Source of the DNA: Rhabditoides inermis
Taxonomy: Eukaryota; Nematoda; Chromadorea; Rhabditida; Rhabditidae
Length of the DNA stretch: 64,000 nucleotides
NCBI GenBank assembly: GCA_963966185.1
Contig: CAWZYM010000331.1
Coordinates: forward strand, 1,631,001 to 1,695,000
Reading direction: 5' to 3'
Shown: piece by piece, positions 47,171-60,920 of the stretch
Position numbering within the stretch: position 1 is the stretch's first letter
How the letters are laid out: each line of letters starts with the position of its first letter
Notes under the pieces: model-generated
The model's input: only the letters and a program-made list of their open reading frames with translations
Told to the model about the DNA's origin: nothing
Database searches by the model: none
Position numbers and translations under genes: made by a program

Positions 47171-48408
47171 GAAGGCGCTCCGGCACGCTCCGCGGTCATA
47201 GCTTATCAGTATTTCAGTAATAAAAAAAATAATAAAATGATCACTGATACTGATATGCGTTTTCTCCTACTCTCCGATATTTTACTCTCTCGTATGCACA
47301 TAGAGGGCGCTCCGGCACTCTTCGCGCGCCTCCGCGGTCAAAGTCGATCAGTAGATCAGTAATTAAAATAATTTATTAATCACTGATACTGATATACAAT
47401 CTCTTCTACTCTCTGATCTTTTACTCTTTCGTATGCACATAGAGGGCGCTCCGGCACGCTTCGCGCGCCTCCGCGGTCAAAGCCGATCAGTAGATCAGTA
47501 ATTATAATAATATATTGATCACTGATACTGATATACATTTTCTCCTACTCTCTGATATTTTACTCTCTCGTATGCACATAAAGGGAGCTCCGGCACGCTC
47601 CGCGCGCCTCCGCGGTAAAAAAAGCCTATCAGTTATCAGTAGATCAGTAATATAAATAATAATTTATTTATCACTGATACTGATATACAATCTCTTCTAC
47701 TCTCTGATCTTTTACTCTTTCGTATGCACATAGAGGGCGCTCCGGCACGCTTCGCGCGTCTCCGCGGTCAAATTCTATCAGTAGATCAGTAATACTAAGA
47801 ATATATTGATCACTGCTCCTGATAAGAATTTTCTCCGACTCTCTGATCGTTCCCTTTCTCGTATGAACAAAGAAAGTGCTTCGGCACGCTCCGCGCGCCT
47901 CCGCGGTCAAAGTATATCAGTAGATCAGTAATAATAAGAATATATGGATCACTGCTACTGATATGAATTTTCTCCGATTCTCTGATCTTACACTCTCTCG
48001 TATGCACATAGGGGGCGCTCCGGCACGCTTCGCGCGCCTCCGGAGTCAAAATCTATCAGTAGATCTGTAATATTAAGAATATATTGATCTCTGATACTGA
48101 TATGCATTTTCTCCGACTCTCTGATCGTTCACTTTCTCGTATGCACATAGAAAGCGCTCCGGCACGATTCGCGCGCCTCCGCGGTCAAAGCCGATCAGTA
48201 GATCAGTAATTATAATAATATATTGAACACTGATACTGATATGCATTCTCTCCTACTTTCTGATCTTTCACTCTCTCGTATGCACATAGAAGGCGCTCCG
48301 GCACACTCCGCGGTAAAAGCCTATCAGTTGCTGGTTGACAATTTTTATTTAATATAGATCCAAGTATATTTTATACTTTTCACTGGTCTAATATTATAAA
48401 ATATAAGC

Positions 48409-48465
<57 letters not shown>

Positions 48466-48615
48466 AGAGTGGGATGAGCAGCTGGTTGACAATTATTATT
48501 TAATTTAGATCCAAGTAGACTTTATTGTTATCACTAATCTAAAATCATAAAATACAAGAGAAAGATAGAGGAAGAGAGGGAGATAGGGAGAGAGAGAGAG
48601 ACGAAAAAGAGCAAG

Positions 48616-48659
<44 letters not shown>

Positions 48660-48660
48660 A
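47171..48660. repeat. 139-bp satellite block and GA tracts
   Basis: About eight monomers, then GA tracts (48412-48462 and 48620-48657). Confidence 0.85.
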
Positions 48661-48847
48661 GTTTCTCTGTCGACAGATTGGTTGGCAGCTCTACCATCTC
48701 GCCACACGCGCTCCGGCACGTTTCGCGCACCTTCTAATCACTGATCTAATATCATGAAACATATATAAGAGAGAGAGAGAGAGAGAGAGAGAGACGAAGA
48801 AATGAGGGATGAGAAAAGGAGGTGGTAGAGCGTACTACGTAGTAGCA

Positions 48848-49540
48848 CTCTTTCGCCTCGCCTCGCTCATCTGATTGAATGTAGAATGATGTCAGTGCAT
48901 ATAGTAATGTTTTATTGTATGTGCTCAGAAACAGTTTGTTGGAGTGTGGTGACCTGTTTCGTAGTGCATGGTGATATTCTCGCTCATTTGCACTTTTTAC
49001 TGTATCTTTCTCTGACAGCAGACAGATTGTCAGCTGGCGCACTCTCACCTCGCCACACTCTCTCGTCGCGGGGCAATGAAACGACGTCGATTAGAGGATT
49101 TCAATTGATAGCGGGCGTCAGAGGTCACAAAAAGATGCAAATTTTGGTAGAAGTGTAGTGGCCACCTTTATACATGTTGTAGTAAAGGGAGATCTTACAC
49201 GGTTGCCTAGTTTTCTTGAACAGCCCGCGACAATTGTTTGGTGTCGCCTCGCCTCGACTAAATCACTTCGTGAAAGGAAACCAGGAGGAGTTATAAAAAG
49301 ATTACGGGCAGATTTGTAGGTGAGGGAGTGTAGAGGAGTGACGTGAAAACTGTTTCTCAAAAGCTGAAGTCTGCGATTCGCAGTACTCGTTTTTGTAAGG
49401 TATACTCAAAGAGGCATAAAATGTGGCCCCGCCTTTCTTTTCCCTCTCATCATTGACACACTATTTCGTCGCTCAGTGCTATCAGTATCTGGTTGATAGT
49501 TACTGTTTTTCTACAGCTATTTTATTTACTATGCTCATAG
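48848..49540. repeat. Composite module 4, truncated
   Basis: Collinear with other modules to about 49405, then a private GAGGCATAAAATGTGGCCCC stretch replaces the alpha/beta segment and hairpin before satellite resumes. Confidence 0.8.
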
Positions 49541-50680
49541 AAAGCGCTCCGGCACGCTTCGCGCGCCTCCGCGGTCAAACTATATCAGTAGATCAGTAAA
49601 AAGAAGAATATATTGATCACTGCTACTGATATGCATTTTCTCTGACTCTCTGATCTTTCACTCTCTCGTATGCACATAGAAGGCGCTCCGTCACGCTCCG
49701 CGCGCCTCCGCGATAAAAGTATATCAGTTATCCGCGATAAAAGTATATCAGTAATATATAACAGTGTTTGGTTGAGAGTTATAATTTATCACTGATCTAA
49801 AATCATAAAATACCTACTCTCGCCTCTGATCATAGATAACCGCTCCGCGCGCCTCTTCGGTCAAATCCTATCAGTAGTTGGTTGACCATTATTAGTTATC
49901 ACGGATATAACATCATAAAATATTTACTCTCGCCTATGATCTTAGATAGCCGCTCCGGGACGCTTCGCGCGCCTCCGCGGTCAAAGTCTATCAGTAGATC
50001 AGTAATAATAAGAATATATTGATCACTGTTACTGATATGCATTTTCTCCGACTTTCTGATATCTCTCTCGGATGCACATGGAGGGCGCTCCGGCACGCTT
50101 CGCGCGCCTCCGCGGTCAAAGTCTATCAGTAGATCAGTAATAATAAGAATATATTGATCACTGCTACTGATATGCATTTTTTCTAACTCTCTGATCGTTA
50201 CTTTCTCGTATGCACATAGAAAGCGCTCCGGCACGCTTCGCGCGCCTCCGCGGCCAAAGTCTATCAGTGGATCAGTAATAATAAGAATATATTGATCACT
50301 GTCACTGATATACATTTCTCCGACTCTCTGATATCTTTCTCGTATGCACATGGAGGGCGCTCCGGCACGCTTCGCGCGCCTCCGCGGTCAAAGTCTATCA
50401 GTAGATCAGTAATAATAAGAATATATTGATCACTGTTACTGATATGCATTTTCTCCGACTCTCTGATATCTCTCTCTATCTCGGATGCACATAGGAGGCG
50501 CTCCGGCACGCTTCGCGCGCCTCCGCGGTCAAAGTATATCAGTAGATCAGTAATTATAATAATATATTGATCACTGATACTGTTATGCATTCTCTCCTAC
50601 TCTCTGATCTTTCACTCTCTCGTATGCACATAGAGGGCGCTCCGGCACGCTTCGCGCGCCTCCGCGGTCAAAGTATATCA
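49541..50680. repeat. 139-bp satellite block
   Basis: Monomers lead up to the transposon; the last one is cut at GTATATCA (50673-50680). Confidence 0.9.
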
Positions 50681-52244
50681 GGGCCATTAGTAAATCATAC
50701 AACATACAACATACCATCATACAATCATACCACCATACCACCATACCACCATACCACTATACCACTATACCACCATACCACCATACCACATACCACCATA
50801 CCACCATACCACCATACCACCATACCACCATACCACCATACCACCATACCACCATACCACCATACCACCATACCACCATACCACCATACCACCATACCAC
50901 CATACCACCATACCACCATACCACCATACCACCATACCACCATACCACCATACCACCATACCACCATACCATCATGTTATTATGCCATCATACCATCGTA
51001 TTTTCCAGCGTTTTCGGAAGCGGGAACGCCCTTGTATCCTTAACACACGCTTCACAGCGCGCTTTGTGCGGTTTACACGTTGTAAACGGTCTGGAAATTG
51101 TAAAACGGTCTTTGGTTACATCCGTATGTAGTCCTCCCCTCGGTCGGTTTTCTCTGTGTTTGAAAGAGCCCAAAACGTCTTCATTTGATTTCTATCTAAA
51201 TAGATTGACCAGTAGTATTTGGCTGACACCGTTCAGGAATGAGGCAGCAGCTTCGGCATGGACTCTGAATGTTTTTTTTCTTTTCGTGTATTCTCGGGTA
51301 TTCCTCCACACTGCGTGTACATGCTACGCATGCGTGGACGCGAATCAGCCTGTTTCTGCGTTCATTCGGATTGTACAATACAATAATCGGGGTCTTTGCA
51401 TGTGGGAAGCCTTAGGAAAGCATCTTGGGAGTCAAACTCTCTCTAACCTTGTTCACGCAATGTGAAGATTTACCCGAGATGTGAGGATTTACCCAAGTTG
51501 TAGTTGTAGAGCTACTAAATTCTAGTTTCGCAAAATGGAAAGACTTATCCATGCACATCGTTGTTTTTTTTTTCTGAAAAAGTCGCTGAGTTCGACCCCT
51601 TTCTGGTGGCACGGCGATGCTCGCATGCATATCCACGCGAGCATCGAACGAGAGAAGGCGATTCTGCGCGAACGATACTCGCTCTTTGAAGATGTGTTGA
51701 CACAATGGGCCTTATCGGATCTAAATCAGAGTTGTGTGGCTCCTAGAACAGGCTTTGCGTCCATTTTGTCTAAAGAAAGGAAGTCGATGGTCGGACGCGA
51801 CACCGACTGGTAGAATACAAACAGCGGTGGCTTCCTCCTACATACGTTCAATGAAATAGTTGCGTTTCTTAATTTCATCTCGAGTGTGAGAGTCGTTTTC
51901 GACAAGGGAGAGAGAGAGATGTTCGCGTCTCTCACATTCAAAACTTGGAAAATAAAAAAAACGAGAAATAACAATGACAATGACAAAAAACAATGAAAAT
52001 TTGAATGAAAAAAGCGACTGACGCGAGACGTGATATGAAAATGCGCGCGAAAACTTTTCGAAATCACGTGGTATGGTGGTATGATGGTATGACAGCATTC
52101 ATGGTTGTATGAGTGCAAAAATATGGTATGTTGTATGATGGTATGGTAGTACGCTCGTATGGTGGTATGGTAGTATGGTAGTATGGTGGTATGTGGTATG
52201 GTGGTATGATGGTATGTTGTATGTTGTATGATTTACTATTTGCC
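50681..52244. mobile_element. Non-autonomous DNA transposon in satellite, with 8-bp target duplication
   Basis: Termini are inverted repeats (GGGCCATTAGTAAATCATAC at left; complement of GTATGATTTACTATTTGCC at right). The satellite sequence GTATATCA is duplicated directly outside both ends (50673-50680 and 52245-52252). Removing the element and one copy restores the monomer. Inside the left end is an array of the 8-mer ATACCACC (50713-50970); inside the right end the complementary GGTATGGT-type array (52070-52215), so the ends can fold back on each other. The ~1.1 kb middle has no transposase motif that I can see; frames on both strands are open but unlike known proteins. An 8-bp duplication with GG..CC ends fits Merlin or Mutator-like elements better than hAT, but this is inference. 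Confidence 0.85.
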
Positions 52245-52590
52245 GTATATCAGTAGATCAGTAAAAATAATAATATATTGATTACTGCTACTGAAATGCA
52301 TTTTCTCCGACTCTCTGATCGTTCACTTTCTCGTATGCACATAGAAAGCGCTCCGGCACGCTTCGCGCGCCTCCGCGGTCAAAGCCGATCAGTAGATCAG
52401 TAATTATATTAATATATTGAACACTGATACTGATATGCATTCTTTTCTACTTTCTGATCTTTTACTCTCTCGTATGCACATAGAGGGCGCTCCGGCACAC
52501 TCCGCGGTAAAAGCCTATCAGTAGCTGGTTGACAATTTTTATTTAACTGAGATACAAATATAATTTATAGTTATCAATGGTCTTATATTA
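52245..52590. repeat. 139-bp satellite, right of transposon
   Basis: Continues the block interrupted at 50680; ends with the AGCTGGTTGACAATTTTTAT linker, then GA tracts to 52735. Confidence 0.9.
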
Positions 52591-52597
52591 TAAAATC

Positions 52598-52628
<31 letters not shown>

Positions 52629-52690
52629 GGAGAGAGAGATAGAGACGAAAGAGAGAGCGAGAAAGAGAGAGACGAAAGAGAGAGAGAGAT

Positions 52691-52734
<44 letters not shown>

Positions 52735-52771
52735 GAGAAAAGCAGAGGGATGAGAAAATAAGGTTACATAG

Positions 52772-53910
52772 TATTTCGCCTCGCCTCACTTCCTGATTGA
52801 ATATAGAATGTCGTTAGTGCATACAGTTATATTTGTATTGTATTTGCTCAGAATATAGAATTTGCACAGTTTGTGGAGTGTGGTGAGCTGTTTCGTAGTG
52901 CATGGTGCTGTTCTCGCTCATTTGCACAATTTACTGTTTCTTTCTCTAACAGCAGACAGACTGGCAGCTGGCGCACTCTCACCTCGCCACACTCTCTCGT
53001 CGCGGGGCAATAAAACTACGTCGATTAGAGGAATTTATTTGATAGCGGGCGTCAGAGGTCATAAAAAGATGCAAATTTTGGTAGAAGTGTAGTGGCCACC
53101 TATTTGCATATTGTAGTAAAGGGAGACCTTACACGGTTGCCTAGTTTTCTTGAACAGCCCGCAACAATTGTTTGGTGTCGCCTCGCCTCGACTAAATCAC
53201 TTCGTGAAAGGAAACCAGGAGGAGTTATAAAAAGATTACGGGCAGATTTGTAGGTGAGGGAGTGTAGAGGAGTGACGTCGAAACCGTTTTTCGATAGCTG
53301 AAGTCTGCGATCCGCAGTGCTCGTTCTTGTAAGGTCTACTCGCCGCAGCCGATTCGCCAGTGACCCGTCTCCTCGCCTCACACACTATTTCGCCTGTTTT
53401 CTGTCTGACTCTCTCGGATTACGCGCTATTTCGTCGGACCTTCTTGAGCTTATAGCTCCGCGGATATGAGAGATAAAGGGCTGAAAATTGGAATCCTGCA
53501 TCTCGGGACCGAGACCATCGGATCGATGTCACGTTTGGCTAGATAGGAGTAGTGGGTGGCGCGGTAGAGCGATGGACGGACGGAAACCATAGGGCATTTT
53601 GCACAGCCAGGCGCAGCGGGCGCTGCGACTAGCGCGCTTCGCGCGCTAGAAATATAGGTATAAAATAGAGGAGAAAATTATCTATCGATTGATATATAGA
53701 TTGATTTGATATGTGCTCTGGAAGTGCTATTAGGAGCTGTTCGAGAAGTGCTGTTGTCAGTCTTCCAGTAGATGACTGATCTTTATTTATTTCCTTATTT
53801 TTTTTTTTATTTTCAGTAATTTTAAATAAATAGAAAGTGTCACAGTCTATCTGGTTGATAGTATCTGGTTGACTGTTTTTCTACAGATGTATTTACTATG
53901 CTCATAGAAG
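52772..53910. repeat. Composite module 5 (beta type)
   Basis: Collinear with module 3; hairpin 53629-53649. Confidence 0.85.
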
Positions 53911-55480
53911 GCGCTCCGGCACGCTCCGCTGTCAGAGCATATCAGTAGATCAGTAATAAAAATAACAATAATGATCACTGATACTGATTTGCATTTTCTC
54001 CTACTCTCTGATATTTTACTCTTTCGCATGCACATGGAGGGCGCTCCGGCACGCTTCGCGCGCCTCCGCGGTCAAAGCCGATCAGTGAATCAGTAATTAT
54101 AATATTATACTGATCACTGATACTGATATGCCTTCTCTCCTACTCTCTGATCTTTTACTCTCTCGTACGCACATAGAAAGCGCTCCGGCACGCTTCGCGC
54201 GCATCCGCGGTCAAAGCCGATCAGTAGATCACTAATTATAATAATATACTGATCACTGCTACTGATATGCCTTCTCTCCTACTCTCTGATCTTCTACTTT
54301 CTCGTATGCCCTTAGAGGACGCTCCGGCACGCTCCGCGCGCCTCCGCGGTCAAAATATATCAGTAGATCACTAATTATAATAATATACTGATCACTGCTA
54401 CTGATATGCCTTCTCTCCTACTCTCTGATCTTCTACTTTCTCGTATGCCCTTAGAGGACGCTCCGGCACGCTCCGCGCGCCTCCGCGGTCAAAATATATC
54501 AGTAGATCAGTAATAGTAAGAGTGCATTGATCACTGCTACTGATATGAATTTTCTCCGACTCTCTGATCGTTCACTTTCTCGTATGCACATAGAAAGCGC
54601 TCCGGCACGCTCCGCGCGCCTCCGCGGTCAAAATATATCAGTAGATCAGTAATAGTAAGAATGCATTGATCACTGCTACTGATATGAATTTTCTCCGACT
54701 CTCTGATCGTTCACTTTCTCGTATGCACATAGAAAGCGCTCCGGCACGCTCCGCGCGCCTCCGCGGTCAAAATATATCAGTAGATCAGTAATAGTAAGAA
54801 TGCATTGATCACTGCTACTGATATGAATTTTCTCCGACTCTCTGATCGTTCACTTTCTCGTATGCACATAGAAAGCGCTCCGGCATGCTCCGCGCGCCTC
54901 CGCGGTCAAAATATATCAGTAGATCAGTAATAGTAAGAATGCATTGATCACTGCTACTGATATGAATTTTCTCCGACTCTCTGATCTTTCACTCTCTCGT
55001 ATGCACATAGAAAGCGCTCCGGCACGCTCCGCGCGCCTCCGCGGTCAAAATATATCAGTAGATCAGTAACAGTAAGAATGCACTGATCACTGCTACTGAT
55101 ATGAATTTTCTCCGACTCTCTGATCTTTCACTCTCTCGTATGCACATAGAAAGCGCTCCGGCACGCTCCGCGCGCCTCCGCGGTCAAAATATATCAGTAG
55201 ATCAGTAATAGTAAGAATGCATTGATCACTGCTATACTGATATGAATTATCTCCGACTCTCTGATCTTTCACTCTCTCGTATGCCTTTAGAGGACGCTCC
55301 GGCACGCTACGCGCGCCTCCGCGGTCAAAATATATCAGTAGATCAGTAATTATAATGATATATTGAACACTGATACTGATATGCATTCTCTCCTACTCTC
55401 TGATCTTTCACTCTCTCGTATGCTCATAGAGGGCGCTCCGGCACACTCCGCGGTAAAAGCCTATCAGTAGCTAGTTGACA
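53911..55480. repeat. 139-bp satellite block
   Basis: About eleven monomers; from about 54500 many carry the AATAGTAAGAATGCATTG variant that dominates the rest of the window. Confidence 0.9.
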
Positions 55481-55484
55481 ATTT

Positions 55485-55564
55485 TTATTTATTAGAGATA
55501 CAAATATACTTTATAGTTATCACTGGTCTTATATTATAAAATTTAAGCGAGCGAGAGAGAAAGA

Positions 55565-55605
<41 letters not shown>

Positions 55606-56321
55606 GTGAGAAGAGAGGGATAAGTGAAGGAAAGAGATGAGAAAAGAAGGTTACATAGTATTTCGCCTCGCCTCACTTCTATGATTGAATATGGAATGAC
55701 GTGAGTGCATATAGTATTGTTTTATTGTATGTGCTCAGAAAATAGTTTGTTGGAGTGTGGTGAGCTGTTTCGTAGTGCATGGTGATACTCTCGCTCATTT
55801 GCACAATTGACTGTCTCTTTCTCTGACATCAGACAGACTGGCAGCTGGCGCACTCTCACCTCGCCACACTCTCTCGTCGCGGCCGACTCTCTGATCTTTC
55901 ACTCTCTCGTATGCACATAGAAAGCGCTCCGGCACGCTCCGCGCGCCTCCGCGGTCAAAATATATCAGTAGATCAGTAATAGTAAGAATGCATTGATCAC
56001 TGCTACTGATATGAATTATCTCCGACTCTCTGATCTTTTACTCTCTCGTATGCCTTTAGAGGACGCTCCGGCACGCTACGCGCGCCTCCGCGGTCAAAGC
56101 CGATCAGTAGATCAGAAATTATAATAATATATTGAACACTGATACTGATATGCATTCTCTCCTACTCTCTGATCTTTCACTCTCTCGTATGCTCAGAGAG
56201 GGCGCTCCGGCACACTCCGCGGTAAAAGCCTATCAGTAGCTAGTTGACAATTTTTATTTATTAGAGATACAAATATACTTTATAGTTATCACTGGTCTTA
56301 TATTATAAAATTTAAGCGAGC

Positions 56322-56373
<52 letters not shown>

Positions 56374-57090
56374 CGTGAGAAGAGAGGGATAAGTAAAGGA
56401 AAGAGATGAGAAAAGAAGGTTACATAGTATTTCGCCTCGCCTCACTTCTATGATTGAATATAGAATGACGTGAGTGCATATAGTATTGTTTTATTGTATG
56501 TGCTCAGAAAATAGTTTGTTGGAGTGTGGTGAGCTGTTTCGTAGTGCATGGTGATACTCTCGCTCATTTGCACAATTGACTGTCTCTTTCTCTGACATCA
56601 GACAGACTGGCAGCTGGCGCACTCTCACCTCGCCACACTCTCTCGTCGCGGCCGACTCTCTGATCTTTCACTCTCTCGTATGCACATAGAAAGCGCTCCG
56701 GCACGCTCCGCGCGCCTCCGCGGTCAAAATATATCAGTAGATCAGTAATAGTAAGAATGCATTGATCACTGCTACTGATATGAATTATCTCCGACTCTCT
56801 GATCTTTTACTCTCTCGTATGCCTTTAGAGGACGCTCCGGCACGCTACGCGCGCCTCCGCGGTCAAAGCCGATCAGTAGATCAGTAATTATAATAATATA
56901 TTGAACACTGATACTGATATGCATTCTCTCCTACTCTCTGATCTTTCACTCTCTCGTATGCTCATAGAGGGCGCTCCGGCACACTCCGCGGTAAAAGCCT
57001 ATCAGTAGCTAGTTGACAATTTTTATTTATTAGAGATACAAATATACTTTATAGTTATCACTGGTCTTATATTATAAAATTTAAGCGAGC

Positions 57091-57136
<46 letters not shown>

Positions 57137-57419
57137 CGTGAGAAGAGAGGGATAAGTAAAGGAAAGAGATGAGAAAAGAAGGTTACATAGTATTTCGCCT
57201 CGCCTCACTTCTATGATTGAATATAGAATGACGTGAGTGCATATAGTATTGTTTTATTGTATGTGCTCAGAAAATAGTTTGTTGGAGTGTGGTGAGCTGT
57301 TTCGTAGTGCATGGTGATACTCTCGCTCATTTGCACAATTGACTGTCTCTTTCTCTGACATCAGACAGACTGGCAGCTGGCGCACTCTCACCTCGCCACA
57401 CTCTCTCGTCGCGGGGCAA
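55485..57419. repeat. Tandem triplication, 769-bp period
   Basis: Satellite end, GA tract and module head (to CTCTCGTCGCGG) repeat at 55485, 56254 and 57023. In the first two copies the module head is fused straight back to satellite (CGTCGCGG|CCGACTCTCTG at 55882 and 56651). The third continues into a full module. Confidence 0.9.
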
Positions 57420-58300
57420 TAAAACGACGTCGATTAGAGGAATTTAATTGATTGCAGGCGTCAGAGGTCACAAAAAGATGCGAATTTTGGTATAAGTGTA
57501 GTGGCCACCTATTTGCATGTTGTAGTAAAGGGAGACCTTACACGATTGCCTAGTTTTCTTGAACAGCCCGCGACAACTGTTTGGTGTCGCCTCGCCTCGA
57601 CTAAATCACTTCGTGAAAGGAAACCAGGAGGAGTTATAAAAAGATTACGGGCAGATTTGTAGGTGAGGGAGTTTAGAGGAGTGACGTGAAAACCGTTTTT
57701 CGATAGCTGAAGTCTGCGATTCGCAGTACTCGTTCTTGTAAGGTCTACTCGCCGCACCCGATTTGCCAGTGACCCGTCTCTTAATCTGACACACTATTTC
57801 GCTGCTTTTCTGTCTGACTCTCTCCGATTACGCGCTATTTCGTCGGACATTCTGGAGCTTATAGCTCCGCGGATATGAGAGATAACGAGCTGAAAATTGG
57901 AATCCTGCATCTCGGGACCGAGACCATCGGATCGATGTCACGTTTGGCTAGATAGGAGTAGTGGCTGGCGCGGTAGAGCGATGGACGTACGGAAACCATA
58001 GGGCATTTTACACTTACAGGCAGACTAGCGCGCTTCGCGCGCTAGAAATATAGGTAAAAAATAGAGGACAAAATTATCTATCAATTGATATATAGATTGA
58101 CTTGATATGTGCTCTGGAAGTGCTATTAGGAGCTGTGCTAGAAGTGCTGTTGTCAGTCTTCCAGTAGATGACTGATCTTTATTTAATTCCATATTTTTTT
58201 TTATTTTCAGTAATTTTAAATAATTAGAAAGTGTCACAGTCTATCTGGTTGATAGTATCTGGTTGACTGCTTTTCTACAGGTGTATTTACTATGCTCATA
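57189..58300. repeat. Composite module 6 (beta type)
   Basis: Full module following the triplication; the GCGCAGCGG step before the hairpin is lost. Hairpin 58025-58045. Confidence 0.85.
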
Positions 58301-60800
58301 GAAGGCGCTCCGGCACGCTCCGCTGTCAGAACGTATCAGTAGATCAGTAATAAAAATAACAATATAATGATAACTGATACTGATATGCATTTTCTCCTAC
58401 TCTCTGATATTTTACTCTATCGTATGCACATAGAAGGCGCTCCGGCACGCTTCGCGCGCCTCCGCGGTCAAAGCCGATCAGTAAATCAGTAATTATAATA
58501 ATACATTGATCACTGATACTGATATGCATTTTCTCCGACTCTCTGATTTTTACTCTTTCGTATGCACATAGAAGGCGCTCCGGCACGCTTCGCGCGCCTC
58601 CGCGGTCAAAGTCGATCAGCAGATCAGTAATATTAATAATATATTGATCACTGCTACTGATATGAATTTTCTCCGACTCTCTGATCGTTCACTTTCTCGT
58701 ATGCACATAGAAAGCGCTCCGGCACGCTTCGCGCGCCTCCGCGGTCAAAATATATCAGTAGATCAGTAATAGTAAGAATGCATTGATCACTGCTACTGAT
58801 ATGAATTTTCTCCGAATCTCTGATCTTTCACTCTCTCGTATGCACATAGAAAGCGCTCCGGCACGCTCCGCGCGCCTCCGCGGTCAAAATATATCAGTAG
58901 ATCAGTAATAGTAAGAATGCATTGATCACTGCTACTGATATGAATTTTCTCCGACTCTCTGATCTTTCACTCTCTCGTATGCACATAGAAAGCGCTCCGG
59001 CACGCTCCGCGCGCCTCCGCGGTCAAAATATATCAGTAGATCAGTAATAGTAAGAATGCATTGATCACTGCTACTGATATGAATTTTCTCCGACTCTCTG
59101 ATCTTTCACTCTCTCGTATGCACATAGAAAGCGCTCCGGCACGCTCCGCGCGCCTCCGCGGTCAAATTCCATCAGTAGATCAGTAATAGTAAGAATGCAT
59201 TGATCACTGCTACTGATATGAATTTTCTCCGACTCTCTGATCTTTCACTCTCTCGTATGCACATAGAAAGCGCTCCGGCACGCTCCTCGCGCCTCCGCGG
59301 TCAAAATATATCAGTAGATCAGTAATAGTAAGAATGCATTGATCACTGCTACTGATATGAATTTTCTCCGACTCTCTGATCTTTCACTCTCTCGTATGCA
59401 CATAGAAAGCGCTCCGGCACGCTCCGCGCGCCTCCGCGGCCAAATTCTATCAGTAGATCAGTAATAGTAAGAATGCATTGATCACTGCTACTGATATGAA
59501 TTTTCTCCGACTCTCTGATCTTTCACTCTCTCGTATGCACATAGAAAGCGCTCCGGCACGCTCCGCGCGCCTCCGCGGTCAAAATATATCAGTAGATCAG
59601 TAATAGTAAGAATGCATTGATCACTGCTACTGATATGAATTTTCTCCGACTCTCTGATCTTTCACTCTCTCGTATGCACATAGAAAGCGCTCCGGCACGC
59701 TCCGCGCGCCTCCGCGGTCAAATTCCATCAGTAGATCAGTAATAGTAAGAATGCATTGATCACTGCTACTGATATGAATTTTCTCCGACTCTCTGATCTT
59801 TCACTCTCTCGTATGCACATAGAAAGCGCTCCGGCACGCTCCTCGCGCCTCCGCGGTCAAAATATATCAGTAGATCAGTAATAGTAAGAATGCATTGATC
59901 ACTGCTACTGATATGAATTTTCTCCGACTCTCTGATCTTTCACTCTCTCGTATGCACATAGAAAGCGCTCCGGCACGCTCCGCGCGCCTCCGCGGCCAAA
60001 TTCTATCAGTAGATCAGTAATAATAAGAATATATTGATCACTGCTACTGATATGACTTTTCTCCGACTCTCTGATCGTTCACTTTCTCGTATGCACATAG
60101 AAAGCGCTCCGGCACGCTTCGCGCGCCTCCGCGGTCAAAGTATATCAGTAGATCAGTAATAATAAGAATATATTGAACAATGATACTGATATGACTTTTC
60201 TCCGACTCTCTGATCCTTCATTTTCTCGTATGCACATAGAAAGCGCTCCGGCACGCTCCGCGCGCCTCCGCGGTCAAAGTATATCAGTAGATCAGTAATA
60301 ACAAGAATATATTGAACACTGATACTGATATGACTTTTTTCTGACTCTCTGATCGTTCATTTTCTCGTATGCACATAGAAAGCGCTCCGGCACGCTTCGC
60401 GCGCCTCCGCGGTCAAAGTATATCAGTAGATCAGTAATAATAAGAATATATTGAACACTGATACTGATATGACTTTTCTCCGACTTTCTGATCCTTCATT
60501 TTCTCGTATGCACATAGAAAGCGCTCCGGCACGCTCCGCGGTCATAGCTTATCAGTATTTCAGTGATAAAAATAATAATAAAATGATCACTGATACTGTT
60601 ATGCATTTTCTCCTACTCTCTCATATTTTACTTTCTCGTATAAACATAGAGGGCGCTCCGGCACGCTTCGCACGCCTCCGCGGTCAAAGCCGATCATTAG
60701 ATCAGTAATAATTGATCACTGATACTGATATGCATTCTCTCCTACTCTCTGATCTTTCACTCTCTCGTATGCACATAGAGGGCGCTCCGGCACACTCCGC
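58301..60800. repeat. 139-bp satellite block with four-monomer higher-order repeat
   Basis: Monomers are strictly 139 bp (58848, 58987, 59126...). From 59161 a four-monomer order recurs at 556 bp, marked by AAATTCCATC (59161 and 59717), CTCCTCGCGCC, and GGCCAAATTCTATC variants. Confidence 0.9.
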
Positions 60801-60819
60801 GGTAAAATATTATAAAATA

Positions 60820-60871
<52 letters not shown>

Positions 60872-60920
60872 GAAAAAAGAGGGATGAGAAAAGGAGAGCG
60901 ATGAGAAAAGGAGGTTACAT

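Noticed and set aside
50725..50975. Frames with repeated MVVWWYGG or HHTTIPPY
   Set aside because: Translation of an 8-bp tandem array inside the transposon end; the period of 8 makes every frame open.
50974..51813. Transposase in the 50.7-52.2 kb element
   Set aside because: Open frames exist on both strands but none shows recognisable catalytic motifs or length; treated as non-autonomous.
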